Shown here piece after piece: positions 17,229-25,025 of a DNA stretch of 64,000 nt; within the stretch, counting starts at the first letter, position 1; every line of letters starts with the position of its first letter. The position numbers were made by a program, and so were the translations under genes. The stretch spans positions 186,001 through 250,000 of the forward strand of contig NZ_FOEF01000010.1 of the NCBI RefSeq assembly GCF_900110575.1, in the 5' to 3' direction. This stretch comes from Amycolatopsis saalfeldensis (lineage in GTDB: Bacteria; Actinomycetota; Actinomycetes; Mycobacteriales; Pseudonocardiaceae). The notes under the pieces are model-generated. The model saw nothing but the letters and a program-made list of their open reading frames with translations, did not search any database and had not been told where the DNA came from.

Positions 17229-17287
17229 TTGACGTCCGGGGCCACCGCGTCGCATATTTAGTCTACAACGTGAACTAAATGAAGGGA
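17229..17287 (+). promoter_or_regulatory. xylA promoter, XylR-like operator and RBS
   Basis: -35 TTGACG (17229-17234), 18 nt, then -10 CATATT (17253-17258). A perfect inverted repeat, ATTTAGT (17256-17262) and ACTAAAT (17274-17280) with an 11-nt AT-rich spacer, covers the -10 and start region. GAAGGGA follows, ending about 6 nt before ATG 17293. The position fits repression by the divergent ROK protein. Confidence 0.82.
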
Positions 17288-17292
17288 CCGCC

Positions 17293-18441
17293 ATGGACGC
17301 CTACGCCCCCACCCCCGAGGACAAGTTCTCGTTCGGGTTGTGGACAGTCGGCTGGCAGGCTGCCGACCCGTTCGGCGTCGCGACGCGGCCGGCCCTCGAC
17401 CCGGTGGAGAGCGTGCACCGGCTGGCCGAGCTGGGCGCCTACGGCGTGACGTTCCACGACGACGACCTGCTGGCCACCGAGCCGGACCGCGACAAGGCCG
17501 TGAAGCGGTTCAAGGCGGCGCTCGAAACGACCGGCCTGCGCGTGCCGATGGCGACGACGAACCTGTTCACCCACCCCGTGTTCAAGGACGGCGGCCTGAC
17601 CAGCAACGACCGCGACATCCGGCGGTACGCGCTGACCAAGGTCCGCCGCAACCTCGACCTGGCCGCGGAGCTGGGCGCGCAGACGTACGTCGTCTGGGGC
17701 GGGCGCGAGGGCGCGGAATCCGACGCCGCCAAGGACGTTCGCGCCGCGCTGGCCCGGTACAAGGAGGGCTTGGACCTGCTCGCCGAGTACGTCGTCGCGC
17801 AGGGCTACGACATCCGCTTCGCCCTGGAGCCCAAGCCGAACGAGCCCCGCGGCGACATCCTGCTGCCGACGATCGGGCACGCGCTGGGCTTCATCTCGCA
17901 GCTGGAGCGTTCGGAGTTGTTCGGCCTCAACCCGGAGGTCGGCCACGAGCAGATGGCCGGGCTGAACTTCGTGCACGGCATCGCGCAGGCGCTGTGGCAG
18001 GGCAAGCTGTTCCACCTCGACCTCAACGGCCAGCACGGCCCGAAGTACGACCAGGACCTGATCTTCGGCCACGGCGATCTGACCAGCGCGTTTTTCCTGG
18101 TGGACCTGCTGGAACAGGGCGGCTACACGGGCCCGCGCCACTTCGACTACAAGCCCCTGCGCACCGAAGACCCCGACGACGTCTGGGTCTCCGCCGCGGC
18201 GAACATGCGCACCTACCTGATCCTGAAGGCGAAAGCGGAGGCGTTCCGCAAGGACCCGGAGGTGGCCGACGCCCTGGCGGCCTCCCGCGTACCGGACCTG
18301 TCCACCCCCACGCTCGCCCCCGGCGAAACCCTGGACGACCTGGCCGCGGACGACTTCGACGTGGAGGCGGCGGGAAAACGCGGGTACCACTTCACGCGGC
18401 TGAACCAGCTGGCACTGGAACATCTGCTCGGCACCCGCTGA
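17293..18441 (+). CDS. xylA: Xylose isomerase
   Basis: 382 residues, the usual length of actinobacterial class I xylose isomerases. Active-site motifs include VTFHDDDL with the catalytic His near residue 55, VVWGGREG near 137, ALEPKPNEPRGDILLPT with a metal Glu near 180, NPEVGHEQMAG near 215, HLDLNGQHGPKYDQDL near 243 and HFDYKP near 285. It converts D-xylose to D-xylulose in the cytoplasm using two divalent metals. No xylulokinase gene is adjacent, so the pathway is completed elsewhere. Confidence 0.97.
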   Translation: MDAYAPTPEDKFSFGLWTVGWQAADPFGVATRPALDPVESVHRLAELGAYGVTFHDDDLLATEPDRDKAVKRFKAALETTGLRVPMATTNLFTHPVFKDGGLTSNDRDIRRYALTKVRRNLDLAAELGAQTYVVWGGREGAESDAAKDVRAALARYKEGLDLLAEYVVAQGYDIRFALEPKPNEPRGDILLPTIGHALGFISQLERSELFGLNPEVGHEQMAGLNFVHGIAQALWQGKLFHLDLNGQHGPKYDQDLIFGHGDLTSAFFLVDLLEQGGYTGPRHFDYKPLRTEDPDDVWVSAAANMRTYLILKAKAEAFRKDPEVADALAASRVPDLSTPTLAPGETLDDLAADDFDVEAAGKRGYHFTRLNQLALEHLLGTR

Positions 18442-19025
18442 CCCCCACCCCCCACCGCCCCCGGTCGGCGACTGGGCTTGGGCCGGGTTGACCCGAGGTG
18501 CGACGGCTGGTTCTGGCCCAGCGGCTCGGCCTCGATCCGGCAGCTGGCCGGGTCAGGCAGCTCAGGTCCGGGGCTACAGCTCCAGTCCGGATCGGCAGCT
18601 CCGGTCCAGGCCCGGACGGCGACCCGCTCGACCGGGCAGCGACTCGGCCTGGCCTGGCTCGGGGCCGGCGGATTGGCCCGGGTGCGACGGCTGGCCCTGG
18701 CCCAGCGGTTCGGCCTCGATCCGGCAGCTGGCCGGGTCAGGCAGCTCAGGTCCGGGGCTACAGCTCCAGTCCGGATCGGCAGCTCCGGTCCAGATCGGCA
18801 GCTCCAGTCCAGGCCCGGCCGTCGGTCCGGGCGGCGACTCGGCTTGCCTGGCCTGGCGACTTGGCCCAGGCCAGGCAATTCGGTCCAGGCCCGGCGGTGT
18901 TCTGGCCCCTGGCCAGGCTTTCCCGATCCCGCTATCTTGTCTCCTCGCGGTGGCCGCGCCGCCGCTTCTGGCTGCGCGGGGCCGGCCCGGTGCACCGTCA
19001 GGTCAGCTGCCAGCGAGGAGTCCCC
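18442..19025. other. 584-bp intergenic region with direct repeats
   Basis: No gene is supported. The interval is dominated by a long direct repeat (described separately), shorter repeats of GATCGGCAGCTCC and GGTCCAGGCCCGG, and an open but Pro/Arg/Gly-biased frame that runs into the next gene without a ribosome binding site of its own. Confidence 0.7.
18497..18793. repeat. 113-bp direct repeat, 184-bp period
   Basis: The block 18497-18609, starting GGTGCGACGGCTGG, is repeated at 18681-18793 with only a few substitutions. The 71-bp segment between copies is made of related short motifs. The GATCGGCAGCTCC unit repeats again at once after the second copy. Confidence 0.88.
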
Positions 19026-19760
19026 ATGACGTACGGCCTGTCACCCGATCCGGACGCGCCGGGCCCGCGGCCCGGAGCGGCGGACCCCGGGCCGGACGCC
19101 GCGGTCGCGGGACCGGCGTCGGCGGTGGGATCGGGACCGGTCGCAGAATCCGGGCCAGCCCCAGAATCGGGGACAGTCCCAGAATCGGGGACAGTCCCGG
19201 ACTACTCGGGCCAGCCGCAAGCCCCGGACTACCAGCCGCCAGTCTCGGACTACCAGCCGCCAGCCCCGAGCTACCCGCCGCCAGCCCCCGGATACCCGCC
19301 GCCGGGCCAGGGGTACCCGCCGCCCCAGCAGCAATGGGGCCCCTTCCCCGGCAGGCAACCACCGACGCCGCTCAAGAGTTCCGGGCCGGCCGTGGCCTCG
19401 CTGGTTCTCGGGCTCCTCGCGTGCGTCGTGCCGCTGCTGCCGGTCAACCTCGACCAGGTGCGTGCCTACACCCCGTTCCCCCTCGCCGTGGCCGGGCTCG
19501 CGCTCGCGGTCGTCGGGCTGGTCGGGCGCCGACGGGGCAAGGCGGTGGCTGTGGTCGGGGCGATCCTGTCCGTGATCGCGCTGGCGCTGGGCACGATCAT
19601 GGTCGGCAACACCGTCATCGACGAGTCCACCCAGACCAGCGCGCCCGCGATCCGGCACCTTCCCCGCGGCTACGAAGCGACGATCCGGACCGGGCCGAAC
19701 AGTCCCGTGCGCACCTGCCCGGCCGCGACGGCAGTGGTCGGCGACGCGTCGTCGAGGTAG
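19026..19760 (+). CDS. Proline-rich DUF4190-type membrane protein
   Basis: 244 residues from ATG 19026, preceded by GCGAGGAG. The first 115 residues are disordered and repetitive (PESGTVPESGTVP, then DYQPP and YPPP units), typical of actinobacterial cytoplasmic Pro-rich tails. Two or three hydrophobic helices follow (VASLVLGLLACVVPLL, PLAVAGLALAVVGLV, AVVGAILSVIALALG). The last 30 residues after TQTSAPAIR overlap the end of the opposite hydrolase gene by 91 nt and are unlike a DUF4190 tail. The original stop was probably lost by a local deletion or shift. Confidence 0.7.
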   Translation: MTYGLSPDPDAPGPRPGAADPGPDAAVAGPASAVGSGPVAESGPAPESGTVPESGTVPDYSGQPQAPDYQPPVSDYQPPAPSYPPPAPGYPPPGQGYPPPQQQWGPFPGRQPPTPLKSSGPAVASLVLGLLACVVPLLPVNLDQVRAYTPFPLAVAGLALAVVGLVGRRRGKAVAVVGAILSVIALALGTIMVGNTVIDESTQTSAPAIRHLPRGYEATIRTGPNSPVRTCPAATAVVGDASSR

Positions 19761-22700
19761 CCCGCGAGGGTGCCGCGGACGACGACTTCCAGCTCGTTCT
19801 CCCCGCCCCGCAAGGCATCCGTCACCTCGGTACGCCACGGCCCCCACACCAGCCGGTCGACCAGAGTGCCGTTGACCCTCACCTCCGCGGTGCCGCGGAC
19901 CTCGCCCAAGTCCAGCACCACGCGGCCGGACGGCGCGGTGAACGTCGTCCGATAGCGGACGTGCCCGCCCAGCGCCCGCAGCCCCAGCTCCTCCCAGCTG
20001 ACCAGCGACGTGGCCGCCTCGGCGACCTCCAGCGTGACCGCCCCATCGAGCAGCGCGCCACCGCGACGGCCGTCGACCGCCGTGAACTCCAGGCGGATCG
20101 GTGTGCCCGCCGCGAGCGGCCCGGGCAGCCGGACCACGCCGTCGACAGGTTTGTGCGAGGACTCGCCGACGCGCGCGACGAAGTCGAGGCCGGTCGGGAC
20201 ACTGAACGCCGTGGTGCCGAGCGGCGCCGGGAAGGTGAGGTGCTCGAGACGCGCGCCGCCGGGCGCGAGGTCCGGGACCACGGCGACGACCGCATTCCCT
20301 TGCGCCGCAGCGGGTTCCAGCCAGTACGCACCGGGCAACGGGTGCGGCCGGGGGCCGGCGCAGAGGAACCGCGGGTCACGCGGGTGCGCCCGGCGGATCC
20401 CCCGCGCCGTCCACTGGGACCCGCTGATCAGGCCGAGGCCGGGCGCGTCGAACGCCGCCGCCGCGTCGCCGGTCAGCTTCAGCACCACCGTGTTCTCGCC
20501 CGTCCGCAGGAATTCGCGCACGTCGTACGGGTGCACGCGGATCTCGCGGTGGCCGGGGTACGGGTTGAAGTCGCCCTGCTTGCCGATCTCGGTGCCGTTC
20601 ACCAGCACGCTGCACGCGCCCTCGCTGGCGACTTGCACCACGGTGTCGCCCGGCAGCCCGTCGAGGCGGAAGGAGCAGCTGAGCTCCTCGCCCACCAGCC
20701 ATTCCGGACGCCGGTAAGCCTCGACGTCCGCGACCACGGCGAACGACGCCCGCAGCGCGCCATCCTCAAGAGCCGTGAACTCGATCTCGATCGGCACGGT
20801 CCGCCCGGCGGTCTCCGGCGGGAGCGGGCTGAACGACTGATAACCGTCCCCGGGTATCGGCAGTTCGGCGCCGTCGACCACAACCCGGCGGGCCGCGCCC
20901 GAGCCGACGGCGAGGAACAACCCGTCGCGGTCCGGCAACGCGAGGTGGGTCCGCACCGCCACGCGGCCGCCCGCCTCGACGTGCCGCCAGTCCAGGAACT
21001 CCTCGGGCACGTAACCCTTGGGGCCCAGGGTGTCGTTGTGCATCGGGTCCTTGTACAGACCGCGGGAGAGTGACCACACCGCCGGCCGCCAGTCGCCGTC
21101 GCGCACCTCGGCGAACGGGCCGTACGTGGCGGTCACCGGGCCGCTGTCGTGCTCGAACCGCCAGACCTCCAACGGCAGGGTGCAGGTCCGGGACGCGGCG
21201 GCGAGGTCGCCGTCGGAGTTGTCCAGTGTGGACTCGGCCAGCGCGGTCCACGGGCCGGGCAGCTCGACCGCGGCCGTGCCCGGGCCCAGCGGCCGGGTGT
21301 CCGCGGGCGGCAGGTCGTCACCGAGCACGACCAGCGAGATCGGGCCGTCGCTGAACGGCACGGTGAAGGCACCGTCCTGAATGGACAAGTCGACTCGGCG
21401 CCCGGTGCGCGGGTCCCAGCGCTGCGCCCGCCCGGGCAGGCCCCGCGTGCGGACGTGCGCGACCCGGTCGCCCGGCGGCACGAAGTCATACCCGTCCTCA
21501 CGCAGCTGCCGCCAGTACTCCTCCCACGGGAAGCCCTCGACCGCCCAGTTCTCGTCCGCCAGCCGGACGATCGGCGCGAGAGTGCCCGTCGTGTCGTCGT
21601 GCGCGGTGAGCAGCAGGACGTACGTGTCGCCGTGGCGGCGGAGCAGGAACGGCGCGTCCGCCTGGACGTCCCCGGCCGCGAGCGCCGCCGGGACCTCGGC
21701 GGCCCGCTCGACGACCACGGCGCCCGGCACCATCGCGGTGCCCACGCAGACGACGCGGCCACCACCGGAAGCGAACTCGGCGAGCTTCGCCGCGGCCGCG
21801 GGGTCCACCACCGTCACCTCGGGCAGGACCACCGAGCGGTAGGTCTCGCGGCCGATCTTCAGTCCGTTGTGGACAACCGAACCGCCGGCGATGGTGGCCT
21901 CGTCGAGCGTGTCGTGGTCGATCCCGGCGCGTTCCAGGACGCCACGCCGCTCGGCGAACCAGGTGCTGACGCCGTTCAGCTCGTGGTAGCAGGCGGCGGC
22001 GCGCTCGGCGGGCGGCAACGGGCCGTCGAGGGTCAGATACGCCTGCGCGGTCGACGTCGGTGACAGCAGGATCGTGTCGCAGACGTGCTCCCCCGCGGTC
22101 AGCACCGAGCAGAGCCGGGTCACCGCCGTGGCGAACTGGTGGTACGACGGCCAGTACGGCTGCCGCCAGCAGGTGGACGGCGGCGCCCACTCCCACCAGC
22201 CGCCGGCCGTCGAGTAGTAGACTGCGTGCGGGTCGTACAGGTTCGCGCCGCGGCGGAGGAACGGCGCGAGCCAGTCGTAGGTCTCCTCCAGCGTGCCGCC
22301 CCAGCCCGAGGAGTGGAACGCCTCGATCCACGTGCGCGGGCGGCCGTGCGCGTGGGCCAGCGAGCTGTGCACCTTCGGGTCGCCCCAGTGATCGCTGCCG
22401 GGCGCGCCGAAGCCGGAGTGGGTGCCGAGGTAGTCGCCGTAGACCTGCACGCCGCCGACCGGGTCGCCCTCGCGCGCGGGCGTCGGCTGGTCGAACCCGC
22501 AGATCAGGCCGCGCTCGGCGAACCAGGCGTCGAGGGGGTCGAAGAACGCGCGGCGGGCCAGGCGCGCGCGATGGGCGTGGTAGTCGCGACGGTGGCGGGC
22601 GGACTCCTCGTCTTCGCCTTCGAACAGCGAAGTGAGCGGCAGCTCGTAACCGTGGTGTTCGGCGAAGGTCTCCGCGAAATCCCGGCCCCAGGTGGGCATC

Positions 22701-23233
22701 GCGGGCAGCTCGTCCTGGAAGAAGCCCGGGATGACGGAGCCGAACCAGCGTCCGACGTGCCGCTCCAGCGTGCCGTGCACCTGGTCCAGCAGCGCCGCGC
22801 AGGCCTCGACGCCGAAGTAGTCGAACCCGCTGACAGCCACTTCGACCCCGCCGGCCCCGCGCCGCAACGCGAGGCCGGCGTACTCCGGATTCCCAGCGGT
22901 GAGCCGGCCCTGGAAGTTCGCGCCGGAGAACCCGATCTGGTCGTACATCCACAGCCGGAAGCCGAGTCCTTCGGCGTCCGCGCAGGCCTGGCCGAGCAGT
23001 TCGAGCCACTGTGGACTGAGGAACGGCGGGTCGTCCGCGACCGAGCCGAACATCGGCCCGGTCGGGGCGAGGCACATGACCAGCGCCTGGCGGACGCCCT
23101 GCGCGACCAGCTGCTCCATCTGACGCCGCAGCCGCTCCCCGGTCACCGGGGCGCCGCTCCACCACCAGATCGGCAGCGGGCTGTACTCCGGGCCGGGGTC
23201 GAGAAACCGGTGCAGCAGTTCGTCCGCGCTCAT
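19670..23233 (-). CDS. Large glycoside hydrolase, GH106 (alpha-L-rhamnosidase)-like
   Basis: 1187 residues without a signal peptide. The N-terminus (SPLPIWWWSGAPVTGERLRRQM, then GVRQALVMCLAPTGPMF and FRLWMYDQIGFSGANFQGRL) resembles the TIM-barrel start of GH106-type rhamnosidases. FFQDELPAMPTWG and WIEAFHSSGWGGT follow and may contain acidic catalytic residues. The C-terminal 450 residues hold GH2-like jelly-roll modules (SVLVNGTEIGKQGDFNPYPG, ENTVVLKLTGD, then AEVRVNGTLVDRLVWGPWRTEVT). The family removes rhamnose from plant glycosides; specificity here is inference. ATG 23233 overlaps the stop of the upstream MFS gene (ATGA), so the two are translationally coupled. Confidence 0.78.
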   Translation of the reverse strand: MSADELLHRFLDPGPEYSPLPIWWWSGAPVTGERLRRQMEQLVAQGVRQALVMCLAPTGPMFGSVADDPPFLSPQWLELLGQACADAEGLGFRLWMYDQIGFSGANFQGRLTAGNPEYAGLALRRGAGGVEVAVSGFDYFGVEACAALLDQVHGTLERHVGRWFGSVIPGFFQDELPAMPTWGRDFAETFAEHHGYELPLTSLFEGEDEESARHRRDYHAHRARLARRAFFDPLDAWFAERGLICGFDQPTPAREGDPVGGVQVYGDYLGTHSGFGAPGSDHWGDPKVHSSLAHAHGRPRTWIEAFHSSGWGGTLEETYDWLAPFLRRGANLYDPHAVYYSTAGGWWEWAPPSTCWRQPYWPSYHQFATAVTRLCSVLTAGEHVCDTILLSPTSTAQAYLTLDGPLPPAERAAACYHELNGVSTWFAERRGVLERAGIDHDTLDEATIAGGSVVHNGLKIGRETYRSVVLPEVTVVDPAAAAKLAEFASGGGRVVCVGTAMVPGAVVVERAAEVPAALAAGDVQADAPFLLRRHGDTYVLLLTAHDDTTGTLAPIVRLADENWAVEGFPWEEYWRQLREDGYDFVPPGDRVAHVRTRGLPGRAQRWDPRTGRRVDLSIQDGAFTVPFSDGPISLVVLGDDLPPADTRPLGPGTAAVELPGPWTALAESTLDNSDGDLAAASRTCTLPLEVWRFEHDSGPVTATYGPFAEVRDGDWRPAVWSLSRGLYKDPMHNDTLGPKGYVPEEFLDWRHVEAGGRVAVRTHLALPDRDGLFLAVGSGAARRVVVDGAELPIPGDGYQSFSPLPPETAGRTVPIEIEFTALEDGALRASFAVVADVEAYRRPEWLVGEELSCSFRLDGLPGDTVVQVASEGACSVLVNGTEIGKQGDFNPYPGHREIRVHPYDVREFLRTGENTVVLKLTGDAAAAFDAPGLGLISGSQWTARGIRRAHPRDPRFLCAGPRPHPLPGAYWLEPAAAQGNAVVAVVPDLAPGGARLEHLTFPAPLGTTAFSVPTGLDFVARVGESSHKPVDGVVRLPGPLAAGTPIRLEFTAVDGRRGGALLDGAVTLEVAEAATSLVSWEELGLRALGGHVRYRTTFTAPSGRVVLDLGEVRGTAEVRVNGTLVDRLVWGPWRTEVTDALRGGENELEVVVRGTLAGYLDDASPTTAVAAGQVRTGLFGPVRIVAS

Positions 23234-24513
23234 GCCGGTGCCCGCTCCGCTTCGATCTGCTCCAGCGACTTGCCCGACGTGTCGGGCATGAAGAAGAACC
23301 CGACCACCCCGCTGATCACCAGGCAGGCACAGAGCAATGCGGCGATGACGCTGATCCCCGCGCTCGCCAGCACCGGCACGAAGAAGCTCCACACCCCGAG
23401 CACCGTGCGCGCGACGCCGAAGGTGAAGCCCTGCGCCGTGCCGCGCAGCAAGGTCGGGAACAGCTCCTGGCTGAAGATCTTGTACACCGCCTCACCCGCG
23501 ATCGCCGAGCCGATGCCGAACAGCACGATGTTGGCCACGATCACCGGGACGTTGAAGGGAAAGATCAGGAAAACCGCGTAACTGGCGACCTGCATGACCG
23601 CCCCCGCACCCCAGAGCGCGCGCCGGGTGCGATGACCGCGGTCGATGTAACGCATGAACGGGATCGTCGCGAGGATGCCGATCACGAAGCCCGCGCACGA
23701 CAACGCGACGCCCGCGGCCTGCCCGCCGGCGTGCAGCGTCTGCACGATGTACGGCGTGAACAGCCCCGAAGTGCCGGCGGCCAGGCCCCAAAACAGGTAG
23801 ACGGTGCCCGTCCAGGCCAGCGCCTTCAGGTTCGCGCCGCGGAACAGCGCTTGGAAGCGCTGGGTCACGCCCTTGGCCGTCGCGGACTGCCAGCGCGCCG
23901 ATTCGGCCAGGCCGCGCCGCATCGCCCAGGTGACCAGCGCGACCACGAACAGGTGCAGGAACACGATCCTGATCCCCAGCAAGTCCAAACCGGACAGTGC
24001 CAGGGCCAGCAGCAGGACCACCACGGGCCCGGCGTTCCACGCGATCTGGGTGAAGCTGAGCAGCTTGCCGCGGTGCTTCGACGGCGAGAACTCGCCGACC
24101 AGCGCGAGCGAGGTGGGCACGTCCGCCCCCACCGCGATGCCGACCACGAAGGTGCCGATGAACAGCATGGGCGCGTTCACCGCGAGCGCGATGCAGAGGA
24201 TGCCGAGCGCGTAGACGAGCAGGTCGTACTTGTAGATTCGCTTGCGCCCCAAGCGATCCCCGAGCCGACCGCCGACGAACGCGCCGAGCGCGCACCCGAT
24301 CGCGTTCGGCCCGATGGCCGCGAGCGCCCCCAGCGCGCCGCTGCTGAGCCCGAGGTAGACCTGGAACAGCGCCAGCCCCGACCCGAGGGCCACGATGGAC
24401 CCCGCGTCGAGGTAGGACGCCATCCCGGCGAGCACCGACCACTTCCACTGCTGGCGGGTCACGGTGTCCTCACCGCTGCCTGCCGAGATACCGACCACTT
24501 CGGGAGCTGGCAT
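23230..24513 (-). CDS. MFS transporter, sugar-porter type
   Basis: 427 residues with about 12 hydrophobic helices. The motif GGRLGDRLGRKRIY near residue 83 is the cytoplasmic loop 2-3 signature, and GEFSPSKHRGKLLSFTQIAWNAG near 147 matches the sugar/metabolite porter pattern PAxxRG. MPDTSGKSLEQIEAE at the end equals the PETKGxSLEEIE tail of sugar porters. It probably imports the glycoside or sugar handled by the coupled hydrolase. GAGGAGAA precedes ATG 24513. Confidence 0.85.
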   Translation of the reverse strand: MPAPEVVGISAGSGEDTVTRQQWKWSVLAGMASYLDAGSIVALGSGLALFQVYLGLSSGALGALAAIGPNAIGCALGAFVGGRLGDRLGRKRIYKYDLLVYALGILCIALAVNAPMLFIGTFVVGIAVGADVPTSLALVGEFSPSKHRGKLLSFTQIAWNAGPVVVLLLALALSGLDLLGIRIVFLHLFVVALVTWAMRRGLAESARWQSATAKGVTQRFQALFRGANLKALAWTGTVYLFWGLAAGTSGLFTPYIVQTLHAGGQAAGVALSCAGFVIGILATIPFMRYIDRGHRTRRALWGAGAVMQVASYAVFLIFPFNVPVIVANIVLFGIGSAIAGEAVYKIFSQELFPTLLRGTAQGFTFGVARTVLGVWSFFVPVLASAGISVIAALLCACLVISGVVGFFFMPDTSGKSLEQIEAERAPA

Positions 24514-24550
24514 GGATCACTTCTCCTCGTCGACGGTGACGCGGATGGGT

Positions 24551-24638
24551 TGAAACGTATTAACGATGGAGGGTAACGGCCGTCACAGTCGTGCACAACC
24601 GCTTGTTCGTGGCCGATTTCATGACGTGAATCGTTTCA
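24551..24638. promoter_or_regulatory. Two LacI-like operator elements before the MFS-hydrolase operon
   Basis: TGAATCGTTTCA (24627-24638) is a near-perfect 12-bp palindrome with a central CG, and TGAAACGTATTAA (24551-24563) shares its left half. They are spaced 76 bp apart in the 5' region of the minus-strand operon. This is the TGAAACGNTTCA pattern of LacI-family repressors. No LacI gene is in the window. Confidence 0.6.
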
Positions 24639-24754
24639 TTTATCGTGTTATGTGCTGAGGGTGGTGTTTTATGACGCACCGTGGCCGCCGGCCCGCGCGG
24701 CCCGGCGGAAAATCGCGCGACAGGCGCGGCGTCCACTTCGTACACTCCCGGCAA

Positions 24755-25022
24755 CGCGTTGACGGAGACGAGTAGCGCGGGGAGCACGCGAGCAGCAGAG
24801 AGCCGCCGGCGGTGGGATGGCGGCCTCGCGCCCCGGGCGAAGACCCTCCCGAGTGCGGGGAGGAACGACGGCCGCGGCCGTCCCATGCCCCGCCGGCCGG
24901 CCGCCGTGACCCGGCCCGTCGAGGCCGCCGGCCCCCAGCCGGCGGCGAAAGTGCGGTGGTACCGCGAGTTTCCCTTCTCGCCCGCACTCCCAAGGGGTGG
25001 CCGAGCACACTCCGGGAGAGTG
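24755..25022 (+). promoter_or_regulatory. T-box leader of the second aspartyl-tRNA synthetase gene
   Basis: Stem I: AGTA (24771-24774) faces GAA (24839-24841), the loop-E pair of a specifier loop. The next triplet, GAC (24842-24844), reads Asp, fitting the gene. The distal part has GCAGAGAGCCG (24794-24804) and GGTG (24811-24814), matching the AG bulge and GNUG loop. The antiterminator-like element is complete: helix A1 GTGCGG (24951-24956)/CCGCAC (24982-24987), the 7-nt bulge TGGTACC (24957-24963), and helix A2 GCGAG (24964-24968)/CTCGC (24977-24981). There is no T tract. CTCCC (24987-24991) can pair with the Shine-Dalgarno GGGAG (25014-25018), so control is probably at translation. The bulge TGGT pairs best with discriminator A; tRNA-Asp with G73 would need a G-U wobble. 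Confidence 0.85.
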
Positions 25023-25025
25023 ATG

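Noticed and set aside
18488..21073. Plus-strand open frame of 861 codons
   Set aside because: It starts in repeat DNA, then runs in the wrong frame through the DUF4190-type gene and antisense to the hydrolase.
24660..25022. Minus-strand open frames across the AspRS leader
   Set aside because: They show no domain or ribosome binding site, and the conserved T-box elements explain the sequence better.
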